In this document: piece by piece, positions 33,393-40,414 of the stretch
Layout: each line of letters starts with the position of its first letter
Position numbering within the stretch: position 1 is the first letter of the stretch
Origin: a bacterium 1xD8-48
GTDB taxonomy: Bacteria > Bacillota > Clostridia > Lachnospirales > Lachnospiraceae
DNA length: 64,000 bases
Direction: 5' to 3'
Assembly (NCBI GenBank): GCA_009917455.1
Contig: QZDS01000001.1
Span: forward strand, 62,001 to 126,000
Notes under the pieces: generated by a model
Seen by the model: only the letters and a program-made list of their open reading frames with translations
What the model was told of the DNA's origin: nothing
The model's database searches: none
Program-made: the position numbers and the translations under genes

Positions 33393-34888
33393 TACGTCCC
33401 CCGTGCCGGAGCATTTCTGGCACTAGCTCCGTATTTTTTGCGCCGTGCGCACTCTTTCCGGTAATAAAGCAGATATTTATAACCGGTATATTGAAAAATA
33501 TGATATCCGGGATGCTCCCTTAAGGCTGCGCTTCCTTCATACCAGGGGCTTTGCCTGACATATCCTCCGCCGGAAAGCAGTTCCCTGAAAATACGGCTTA
33601 TCAGATGGTTTTCCCAAAGTTCCTTCCTTGTAAGCTCCTCTGCAATGCGGCTTCCGCCGTTTTCCAGAATATCATCCGTAAAATCCATCCCGCCAAACGC
33701 ACGGGCTTCTTCTTTGGTCGGATGATGCATAAACAGCTCCATATTTTTCTCTATGGCGCGCCGGGTCTCTCTTTTCTGAAAGTCTTTAGCAAGTCTGTCA
33801 AAGGAAACGCCCGCATCCCGGCCTGGCGGAAATATCTTTCTGAGAAATGTCTCCTGCCATGCAGCAAACCGTTTTTCCATCCATATCAGTCTCTTTTTCC
33901 TTTCCTCCGAAATCCCAGAGAGCAACGGCTTTATTTTTTCCTTTTCCGCCATATAGGAAAGTGTCATTCCATGAGGTGCGGTAAAAATCGTCTCAAAAAG
34001 GCAGTTATTAAACAAAACCTTTCTCCGTATTTCCCCTTCGGGCGGAAAAAAGTACGTGTGATATCTGCTTCTGTCTGCCTCCGGCGGTACTTCATACAGC
34101 CCGAAGTAAAACCCGGAAAGGGGCTTTTTTCTTCCAAGTCTTTTCAGGGAATCGCCAAGTTCTTTTTGCATGGAGCCCACCCATCCGCTGTCCACCAATG
34201 CAGCCGGAATCTCCTCAAGCAGCCCTTCCTGTCTTAAATACTGCTCGAAAGCCGGAAGCGCCCTGCGGGAATTTTCCTTCAAAATATCCATAAACAGGCG
34301 GCTTTCTGACAGCCGCTTTTTGGCGAGAGCAAGTTCTCTTCGGGGTATTTGTTCCTCTTTTCCATAAGGAAGAAGCCCGGCTCTGTGCATGGCCTCTCTG
34401 CGTTCCCTGTCAAAGCCTGCCCGCAGATAAAGCTTATCCGCCGTTACGTCAAGGCCGCCTAATGTAATGTAAGACAACGCCTTTTCGGGAGAGAGATGAT
34501 ATCCCGGAATCCGCACGGAGTACCGGGAACAGTAAAGATATCTGCATTCAACGGGCAGTCTGTAGATTTCCGTGTATCTGCATGCGGTCCGGTACATGAT
34601 ATATCCGTCTCTTGCCAGAAAATACAGCCGGCGGATTCCCCGCATCATTGCCTGCGACAATGCCCATACCACAAATCCGTTCAGCGCCGGGGCAAGAACA
34701 TAATCTATTACCGTGCAGATACTTTTCTGACACTCGTCTTTGTCAGATTCCAGAGGCTGACGGTTGTTTTTTTCCTCCCGACCTTCCTCCTGCGCCTTCT
34801 GCCGGCCGTCTCCCATATATGTATCCCCAAGCAGTCCGCTCTTTTCAAGCTGCTTTTTGTATGCTTTTATCCTGCCATCCTGCCTCAC
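33392..34888 (-). CDS. COG5610 C-terminal-domain protein lacking the HAD domain
   Basis: This 498-residue protein matches the second domain of the COG5610 proteins at 12172 and 25251: RRLYFLARDGYIMYRTA, YLYCSRYSVRIPG, AALVDSGWVGSMQKELG and FETIFTAPHGMTLSYM. The first 50 residues are charged and show no DxDxT motif, so this copy has no phosphatase domain. The start codon is GTG, four bases after the GT2 stop. It lies directly before the exporter permease. The function is unknown; the shared domain looks like a two-lobed Rossmann-type enzyme and its conserved SRDG and DxGWxGS motifs may form its active site (inference). Confidence 0.7.
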   Translation of the reverse strand: MRQDGRIKAYKKQLEKSGLLGDTYMGDGRQKAQEEGREEKNNRQPLESDKDECQKSICTVIDYVLAPALNGFVVWALSQAMMRGIRRLYFLARDGYIMYRTACRYTEIYRLPVECRYLYCSRYSVRIPGYHLSPEKALSYITLGGLDVTADKLYLRAGFDRERREAMHRAGLLPYGKEEQIPRRELALAKKRLSESRLFMDILKENSRRALPAFEQYLRQEGLLEEIPAALVDSGWVGSMQKELGDSLKRLGRKKPLSGFYFGLYEVPPEADRSRYHTYFFPPEGEIRRKVLFNNCLFETIFTAPHGMTLSYMAEKEKIKPLLSGISEERKKRLIWMEKRFAAWQETFLRKIFPPGRDAGVSFDRLAKDFQKRETRRAIEKNMELFMHHPTKEEARAFGGMDFTDDILENGGSRIAEELTRKELWENHLISRIFRELLSGGGYVRQSPWYEGSAALREHPGYHIFQYTGYKYLLYYRKECARRKKYGASARNAPARGT

Positions 34889-34891
34889 CTG

Positions 34892-35725
34892 CTAATCCCC
34901 CATGCCAATGCCCGCATTTGCTCCAAGCCTTTTATGTATTGCAAGCTTCATTTTTTTCGGCACCATCCATACAACCACCGGCTTTATCACATATACAAAG
35001 ACTTTCGGAGTTACAATCCCCATCCGGCGAAATCCTGTAAAGCGGATTCCTGCCTCCTGAAGCTGGAAACGCAGCTTCCGTCTGCCGTAAGACTTTTTTG
35101 TTTCCCGATAATGCAGGAGAATTTCCTGCAGATTAAATCCCCGTGCGCCTGCACCGTGAAGCCGCATAAAGAGCTCATAGTCCTCTCCTCTGCAAGCGCT
35201 CTCCCCTTTGAAATAGCCTCCGAATTCCAGAAGCTCCTTTCTTCGGAACATAACAGCCGGGTGGGCATAGGGGGAATATTTCAGAAAATCCCTGCTTTCC
35301 GGCGTCATGGGATAGCGGCGTTCTCCCCAGATTTCTCCCTGCGAGTTTATCAGCGCGACATTGCTTCCCACCCACAGGTACTGACGGTGGCTTTCCAGAA
35401 ATGCAAGCTGTTTGTGAAATCTTTCAGGAGTGGAAACATCATCCGCATCCATCCGGGCCGCATATTCTCCCGCCGCCATTTTTAAGGACTGGTTCAGCCC
35501 GTAGGCAAGGGAATGATGAACCGGATTCCTTACATACCTGATCCTTGTATCCAGACAGGAAATTTCATAAATGAAAGCCTCGTAAGCTTCGTCAGAGCCG
35601 TCGTCGTAAAGTATCATCTCCCAGTCTTTGAAGGTCTGGGCGATGACGGAGCATACCGCCTGATAAAGCTCCTTTTTGTCGGGATTATGAACACAGAGCA
35701 GAACACTGATTCCTGGCATCTTCAT
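34892..35725 (-). CDS. Glycosyltransferase family 2
   Basis: The 277-residue GT-A enzyme starts ISVLLCVHNPDKKELYQAV, with WEMILYDDGSDEAYEAFI, YGLNQSLKMAAGEYAARMDADDV (DxD metal motif) and ACRGEDYELFMRLH (ED catalytic-base region). This is the pattern of rhamnosyl/galactosyl-type GT2 enzymes in capsule loci. It begins inside the last 41 bases of the GT4 gene, so the two are translationally coupled. The C-terminus carries a short basic amphipathic segment (PKKMKLAIHKRLG), probably for membrane association. Donor and acceptor are unknown. Confidence 0.9.
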   Translation of the reverse strand: MKMPGISVLLCVHNPDKKELYQAVCSVIAQTFKDWEMILYDDGSDEAYEAFIYEISCLDTRIRYVRNPVHHSLAYGLNQSLKMAAGEYAARMDADDVSTPERFHKQLAFLESHRQYLWVGSNVALINSQGEIWGERRYPMTPESRDFLKYSPYAHPAVMFRRKELLEFGGYFKGESACRGEDYELFMRLHGAGARGFNLQEILLHYRETKKSYGRRKLRFQLQEAGIRFTGFRRMGIVTPKVFVYVIKPVVVWMVPKKMKLAIHKRLGANAGIGMGD

Positions 35726-36860
35726 ATACTCTTTTCATAACGGCCGCTGTTTTTGATTTGTCAAAATTCTCTGTGGTTTTCCTGATATCCGCCCGCCTTT
35801 CCATATTTTCTCCCCATTCTTTTCTCTCTCTGTACATTCGCAGAATATATCCGGCATAAGCCTCCGGTGAATTTTCCCGGCATACATACCCGTTTACCCC
35901 ATCCAACATATATTCTCTGGTTCCTCTGTTATCTGAGGCAAGTACCGGAACTCCCATGGAAAGCGCTTCTAAAGCCGCCATACCGAGTCCTTCCCTGATG
36001 GTGGGAAATATCATAATGTCGGCTGCTGTCAGATAATCCCGCACATCGGGCTGATACCCGTAAAACACAATATTTTCCGTTACGCCAAGGTTCCTGGCTT
36101 CCTCTCGCAGTTCCTGCTCCTGTTTTCCTGCCCCCAGAAGTCCATAGCAAAAGGCTCCTATGTCTCGTCCGCTGTTTTTCAGATATGCCAGCGCATGAAT
36201 AATTGCCATGGGGTTTTTGTTTTCCCGCAGCTCCCCGACGCCGAGCATGAAAAACTTTTCCTCTACGCCCAGCTTTTTTCTTCTTTCTCCGCGCTGGTTT
36301 TCCGTGATTTCATAAAAATACTGACGGTCCAGTCCCACGCCGGGAATCAGGCATGCTCCCCTTTTTTCATGCATTTTGCCGGCAGCCTGATAATCCTCGT
36401 GATTGATTGTCACAATCACATCCGTCATGCGGCTTAACAAATTTTCCACAGTGTGATAGACAAAGTTATGTATTCTTCCGGCTCCCCGGTAAAAATGAAA
36501 ACCATGGGCAGTATAGATAACGTATGCCTTCAGCCCAAAAGCAGCCAGTCTTGCAACCATGCCTCCTGAGGGGGTATGACAGTGTACCGTCTTAATCTTC
36601 TCTTTTCTTATAATTTCACGTATCTGCCTGATTGCTCTGATATTATGGCTGATACCAAAGGGAGACTGCCAGATTTCCGTATCATGATAAATAATGCCCA
36701 TATTCTCATAAACATCTTCCGGAAACCGGAAAATAGGATTGCTCCGGTTGGAGGCTAAATGTACTTCATACCCCAATTCCTTCAACAGCCTGATATCCTC
36801 AGATTCAAATTTCGCCGCAAATCCCCAGACTGAAGCCACTATCAAGATTTTTTCATTCAT
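35685..36860 (-). CDS. Glycosyltransferase family 4
   Basis: The 391-residue GT-B enzyme shows EKIKTVHCHTPSGGMVARLA, YTAHGFHFYRGAGRI and LIPGVGLDRQYF, the WciN/CapM-like N-domain features. In the donor-binding domain are FYGYQPDVRDYLTAADIMIF, PTIREGLGMAALEALSMGVP (E-x7-E motif) and VLASDNRGTREYML. Such enzymes often add the second sugar on an undecaprenyl carrier. No initiating sugar-phosphate transferase (WbaP/PglC type) lies in the cluster, so the priming enzyme must be elsewhere. A GC-rich hairpin lies between this gene and the secreted-protein gene upstream. Confidence 0.92.
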   Translation of the reverse strand: MNEKILIVASVWGFAAKFESEDIRLLKELGYEVHLASNRSNPIFRFPEDVYENMGIIYHDTEIWQSPFGISHNIRAIRQIREIIRKEKIKTVHCHTPSGGMVARLAAFGLKAYVIYTAHGFHFYRGAGRIHNFVYHTVENLLSRMTDVIVTINHEDYQAAGKMHEKRGACLIPGVGLDRQYFYEITENQRGERRKKLGVEEKFFMLGVGELRENKNPMAIIHALAYLKNSGRDIGAFCYGLLGAGKQEQELREEARNLGVTENIVFYGYQPDVRDYLTAADIMIFPTIREGLGMAALEALSMGVPVLASDNRGTREYMLDGVNGYVCRENSPEAYAGYILRMYRERKEWGENMERRADIRKTTENFDKSKTAAVMKRVYEDARNQCSALCS

Positions 36861-36881
36861 AAGTCCTCATAGCACATGGCA

Positions 36882-36904
36882 GCCGCCGCATTATCTGCGG
36901 CGGC
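36882..36904 (-). other. GC-rich hairpin in the gap before the GT4 gene
   Basis: GCCGCCGCA and TGCGGCGGC form a perfect 9-bp stem with a 5-base loop, about 22 bases before the GT4 start. No T-run follows leftward, so it is not a simple terminator. It could stabilise the 3' end of the upstream message or lower expression of the glycosyltransferase genes relative to the secreted protein. Confidence 0.55.
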
Positions 36905-36956
36905 GCCAGCCAAACCACACTCAATTTTTTGAATTCAAAAGAATGTTGTCAACCCA

Positions 36957-37526
36957 TTAAGGAAGTGCAACAAATGCAACCGGCCCAGCGTTCTTTAAAT
37001 TAAGAACCACATGGTCAGCTCTTGCTTCCACCACTTCCACATCTGTCCATACGCCGGCAACAAGCTGCCTGGCAGCTACCTTTGCGCCGTCGGCAAGACC
37101 TTTTACATAGAAGTTGATTGTCGCTACATTGTAATTTGCGCCCGGGAAGTCAACCTTCACAACATTCAGCAGTGTTCCGCCAAGTGTTGCTGCCTGCGCA
37201 TTAGCGGCGTCTGCCGTCGCCTTTGCCACTTTGGACAAAATCGCCGTCATGTTGGTAGGTACTCCGTTTACCAGAATTTTGCCACCCTGTCCTACAGGCA
37301 TTGCGTTAGTCACGCCAGGTGTGGACACTACAACATTGTTGTAATATTCCCCTGCGCTCATACCGCGGTCTTCCGCTGCCTGCTGGTCTGAGGAATTGTT
37401 AAAGCCGTCCTCAGTGTATGACGGCGCGGACGCAACTACGGCTCTTGCCGTAACTGATTCCGACGCTGATACCGTCATAGAAGCAAACAGCATGGACGCT
37501 GTTAATAAAGCAATAAACTTTTTCAT
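36957..37526 (-). CDS. Secreted protein of unknown function in the glycan cluster
   Basis: This protein of about 189 residues has a clean signal peptide (MKKFIALLTASMLFASMTVS, cleavage after ASA or similar). The mature part has a Ser/Asn/Asp-rich start, FNNSSDQQAAEDRGMSAGEY, a helix with many alanines, AKATADAANAQAATLG, and a beta-rich C-terminus ending VVLNLKNAGPVAFVALP. There is no transmembrane, sorting or lipobox signal. ATG 37526 was chosen over the ATG six bases upstream because GGAGG then sits nine bases away. The very strong ribosome site suggests high expression. It is between the sortase-like lipoprotein and the glycosyltransferases. No family recognised. Confidence 0.75.
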   Translation of the reverse strand: MKKFIALLTASMLFASMTVSASESVTARAVVASAPSYTEDGFNNSSDQQAAEDRGMSAGEYYNNVVVSTPGVTNAMPVGQGGKILVNGVPTNMTAILSKVAKATADAANAQAATLGGTLLNVVKVDFPGANYNVATINFYVKGLADGAKVAARQLVAGVWTDVEVVEARADHVVLNLKNAGPVAFVALP

Positions 37527-37568
37527 TGGCATTGTCCTCCTTTCCTTGATTTAAGTGTGGTATATATC

Positions 37569-37584
37569 AACATCAAAAGATGTT
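37569..37584. other. AACATC/GATGTT inverted repeat upstream of the secreted-protein gene
   Basis: A perfect 6-bp palindrome with a 4-base centre lies 43 bases before the start codon, beside a TATATA stretch. It may be an operator or a weak terminator of the upstream gene. Confidence 0.35.
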
Positions 37585-37596
37585 AATACCTGTCTT

Positions 37597-38406
37597 TCAT
37601 TCGTAAATCACGCGGTCAATTTTGCCGGCCGCATCCCCTGTCAGAATACCAATCACCACATACTGAGTGTCATTTTCCCGAAGGCTTCCGTCAAGCGTCA
37701 CCAGAAAATGATAAGGCGTCAAATCTTCCCCGCCTTCGCTCATATTCTTTCCCATGCTTCTTACTTCCGTCAGCTCTTTCAGATAATCCTGGCAGCCTTT
37801 ATATGTGGTATAGTCATGTCTTCTCAAAATATCGCTTCCCTCGTCATAAAATGCGGCAAGCACCTCATAGGTCAGCACATTATCTGGCAGATAAATATAA
37901 AATTCCCTGTTTTTTTCAAAAAAATCCGGGTTTTCAAAGTTATGGAGGTTGAAAAAAGGTTCCTCTTCTTCCAAATCTTTCCCATGAATAATCGTATTAA
38001 AATCACACATATTCATCATATTTGGCATCTCCGTAAATGGCGCGCCCTTATCGTCAGCGTTTCCCTCAACGTTATGCGATTTATAGTATTCATCAGAAAC
38101 CGGGCTTTGCAGTACCGGCATGTCAATCCCAGTCCCCGGCACATACAGCCAGGCAAAAATGTCGGGATTTTTTTCCGAAAGCGCGGAAAAATCAATTTCC
38201 CCGTCCTGCGCCGATTCTCCCAGAACGCCGCCCGAGCTTTCTGCCGGTTCTGCCACGTCTTCCTGCCCCGGCTTTCCGTTCGGCGTCTGTGTGGCATCTT
38301 CCTCTGTCGCTTCTGTATTTTCCCCTGCCGCTGCGTTCTCCTGACCGCAGCCTGCCAAAAGCAGCGCCGCCAAAAGTCCTGCCGCAATCACTTTTTTCCT
38401 TTTCAT
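37597..38406 (-). CDS. Lipoprotein with sortase B fold lacking the catalytic triad
   Basis: The 269-residue lipoprotein has a lipobox at about 14-20 (LLLAGCGQE), an acidic linker to residue 75, then the whole sortase B core: DIFAWLYVPGTGIDMPVLQS, YYKSHNVEG, NTIIHGKDL and FLVTLDGS then QYVVIGIL. In true class B enzymes these last motifs read IIYGH, TLSTC and an Arg before VVV. Here His is Lys (HGK), Cys is Ser (LDGS) and Arg is Gln/Thr. All three catalytic residues are therefore lost while the fold signature stays. It is probably a binding or scaffold protein on the outer membrane face (inference), next to the LCP ligase. Confidence 0.82.
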   Translation of the reverse strand: MKRKKVIAAGLLAALLLAGCGQENAAAGENTEATEEDATQTPNGKPGQEDVAEPAESSGGVLGESAQDGEIDFSALSEKNPDIFAWLYVPGTGIDMPVLQSPVSDEYYKSHNVEGNADDKGAPFTEMPNMMNMCDFNTIIHGKDLEEEEPFFNLHNFENPDFFEKNREFYIYLPDNVLTYEVLAAFYDEGSDILRRHDYTTYKGCQDYLKELTEVRSMGKNMSEGGEDLTPYHFLVTLDGSLRENDTQYVVIGILTGDAAGKIDRVIYE

Positions 38407-38462
38407 TCCACTCTCCCTATTGTGTCGTTTTTTCTTCCCATATTTCCTGCTTTCGGAAAATA

Positions 38463-39551
38463 TCAGCTTCCCGCTTCGCTCTCTGTCACCGGCTCATAAA
38501 AAATTTCCAGTATCAGTTCATATAATGCTGCCTCATCTATATAGCATTCTTCAAAATTTTCCCCCTGTACGGTTTCCCCCAAAAGCATATGAAAGCTGTC
38601 CTCTCCCACCTGATAACCAATTGCAAGGGATGCCAGATATAACGCCTCGTCCAGAGAAACATCTGTGACCATCATGGGAGCCGCCGCCTGATAAATAGCC
38701 GCCACCGTGGAAATATCCTGCTTCACAGCCTCCCTGGCCTTATTGATAAAAGCTGTCAGGTACTGCTTCTGCCTGCGGAAACGTCCGTCTGAGGAGGCGA
38801 AAATACTTGTGTCCCGGTACTGAAGATACCAGTATGCCCACAATCCTTCCAAATGTACCTGTTCGCCTTCCTTAAGGGCGGGGTCTAAAACCGTCATATC
38901 CTCCAGTACCACCAAATCCACACCACCTATGGCATCATTCATCACGGAAATCGCGCTCATATTTATAGCGGCATACCCGTGAATGGGCAGCCTGTAAAAC
39001 AATCTGCTGACTGCTTCCTTCTGATACTCGCAGCTCTTTTCCCGGCCGTCTCCAAATCCATGCTGTACGGCAATCTGTGCCCTGACGGTATCCACACAAT
39101 TTCCCTGTTCATCGTAAATATCAATATCGGCCATGGTATTGCGGTTAATCCCGATAATATCAATGGTCTTTTTATGTGGATTCAACGCCACAAGAAACAG
39201 GGCGTCCGCCTGTCCCCCGTCGGTTTCATCCTCCGCCTCCTGAACGACGGTATCCAGCTTATCAATTCCCATAACCAGAAAGGTAAGGATGTCCTCATTG
39301 TACGCATAGATATTGTCCTGATATTTTATCCATCCCTCCTGCCACCTTACCTCCTGACTTTCATCAGCAGTTACCGGTGCCATTGACGCCATTTCCGGTC
39401 TTTTGGGCGCGTTGCTTTTAAGACGCATTTTCCCGAGAAAGCCTACACCTGAAAAAAGCGCCAGAGCAAGCAGCAGAATTACCGGCAGAACGCAAACACA
39501 ATACAATAACCGTTTCCCTATTCTCTTTTTTTTCTTATCTTTCCGGCCCAT
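38463..39551 (-). CDS. LCP (LytR-CpsA-Psr) family glycan ligase
   Basis: The 362-residue protein has a basic start (GRKDKKKKRIGKRLL), one membrane helix (about 14-36) and an outer LCP domain (about 80-345): LTFLVMGIDKLD, DALFLVALNPHKKTIDIIGI then NRNTMADIDIYDEQGN, RAQIAVQHGFGDG, YAAINMSAISVMNDAIGGVD and YRDTSIFASSDGRFRRQKQY (the Arg-rich late motif). LCP enzymes move undecaprenyl-linked polymers to peptidoglycan or surface protein. It is the first gene of the leftward cluster and its promoter carries the palindromic operators. It is likely the attachment enzyme for the cluster's glycan. Confidence 0.92.
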   Translation of the reverse strand: MGRKDKKKKRIGKRLLYCVCVLPVILLLALALFSGVGFLGKMRLKSNAPKRPEMASMAPVTADESQEVRWQEGWIKYQDNIYAYNEDILTFLVMGIDKLDTVVQEAEDETDGGQADALFLVALNPHKKTIDIIGINRNTMADIDIYDEQGNCVDTVRAQIAVQHGFGDGREKSCEYQKEAVSRLFYRLPIHGYAAINMSAISVMNDAIGGVDLVVLEDMTVLDPALKEGEQVHLEGLWAYWYLQYRDTSIFASSDGRFRRQKQYLTAFINKAREAVKQDISTVAAIYQAAAPMMVTDVSLDEALYLASLAIGYQVGEDSFHMLLGETVQGENFEECYIDEAALYELILEIFYEPVTESEAGS

Positions 39552-39588
39552 CGGCTTTTACCTTTTTAAATACCCCTGTCACCATTTC

Positions 39589-39628
39589 AGAGTTTTTAAC
39601 TCTATCCCATTTTAGAGTTTTTAACTCT
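39589..39628. promoter_or_regulatory. Two identical palindromic operators, AGAGTTTTTAACTCT
   Basis: The same 15-base palindrome occurs at 39589-39603 and 39614-39628, 25 bp apart, in the gap between the LCP gene and the divergent XRE gene. The second copy fills the spacer between the -35 and -10 of the LCP promoter, and the first covers the expected transcription start. This is the arrangement of a repressor site, and the adjacent XRE protein is the natural candidate. Confidence 0.75.
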
Positions 39629-39637
39629 ATTTGTCAA
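39609..39637 (-). promoter_or_regulatory. Promoter of the LCP gene and glycan cluster
   Basis: Leftward TTGACA (39637-39632) and TAAAAT (39614-39609) with a 17-base spacer. It is the strongest promoter seen in the cluster and no later gap has an equally good one, so it may drive most of the 23 kb. Confidence 0.75.
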
Positions 39638-39711
39638 CTGTAATTTATTTTTCACATATACTTTTTAATAGATTCCTTTTTATGACTGTTAAGTGCCAGA
39701 GGTATCACTTC

Positions 39712-39936
39712 ATGAAATACAACGAACGTATCCGGGAAATCAGGGAAGATTGCTGCCTGACCCAGCAAAAAATTGCGGACTTGCTCCATATCGGACAACG
39801 CACATATTCAGACTATGAAAGCGGTAAAACCAGGATTCCCGTTGATAACCTCCTGATTCTTGCCAGATTTTATGATGTCTCCATGGATTACATTACAGGC
39901 GCCAGCAATGTCAAATCCAGATTTCCGACCTCATAA
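39712..39936 (+). CDS. XRE family transcriptional regulator
   Basis: This 74-residue single-domain Cro/CI-type protein reads MKYNERIREIREDCCLTQQK, then IADLLHIGQRTYSDYESGKT (recognition helix GQRTYSDYE), then DNLLILARFYDVSMDYITG. ATG 39712 has AGAGG nine bases upstream and gives a normal N-terminus; 27 more in-frame residues upstream do not look like protein. It is divergent from the LCP gene with two palindromes between, so it probably represses the glycan cluster and itself (inference). No sensor domain is present, so release may depend on a protein partner or on protein level. Confidence 0.88.
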   Translation: MKYNERIREIREDCCLTQQKIADLLHIGQRTYSDYESGKTRIPVDNLLILARFYDVSMDYITGASNVKSRFPTS

Positions 39937-39961
39937 AAAATGCCTGTTTCTTTTCAAACGA

Positions 39962-40231
39962 TTATGCTTCGCCGCCGGTTTCCCCGGCAGATTCTCCGGC
40001 ATTTTCCATGTCGTTCTTTTTTCTTTCCGCAATATAAGCGTCCAGCCTGTTAATTGCCACTCGCAACTCCGCCTGCAATCCGGTCAGGTAATACCTTGTG
40101 CTGTTGGTAATCATAGCCTCCTTTTGCCTCTCATCATAACCGCCTGCAAGTGCATCCAATATATACCAGAGTGATTTCTGATTATATTCCAGTTCCAGCA
40201 AATCGCTCATAATCATATACAGTTCTTTCAT
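39962..40231 (-). CDS. Small helical protein of unknown function
   Basis: The 89-residue protein is predicted all-helical: MKELYMIMSDLLELEYNQKS, LWYILDALAGGYDERQKEAM, YLTGLQAELRVAINRLDAYI, then a polar tail rich in Glu, Gly and Ala. ATG 40231 follows GGGAGGG at seven bases. There is no signal peptide or membrane helix. It converges on the XRE gene. I do not recognise a family. Confidence 0.65.
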   Translation of the reverse strand: MKELYMIMSDLLELEYNQKSLWYILDALAGGYDERQKEAMITNSTRYYLTGLQAELRVAINRLDAYIAERKKNDMENAGESAGETGGEA

Positions 40232-40315
40232 CCTTTTCCCTCCCGACTTAAAGTCCTGCCCGTTTTCATTTTCTTTTTCCGCAAACCCTGGTTTCATAGC
40301 TCTCTTATAAATTAC

Positions 40316-40362
40316 AATGGCTCCTTACGGAAATGTAAACAAACTTCCCATAAGGAGCCATT
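40316..40362. terminator. Terminator downstream of threonine synthase
   Basis: AATGGCTCCTTA (40316-40327) pairs perfectly with TAAGGAGCCATT (40351-40362) around a 23-base loop. It lies past the thrC stop codon. The T-run is weak. Confidence 0.6.
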
Positions 40363-40414
40363 ATCTGACTATTCTGTATTCATTTTTCAGTCAATACCCC
40401 CGCAGCAGGGCTGC

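Noticed and set aside
37597-38406. An active class B sortase
   Set aside because: The motif positions for Cys, His and Arg are occupied by Ser, Lys and Gln/Thr, and no other LPxTG-type substrate was seen nearby.
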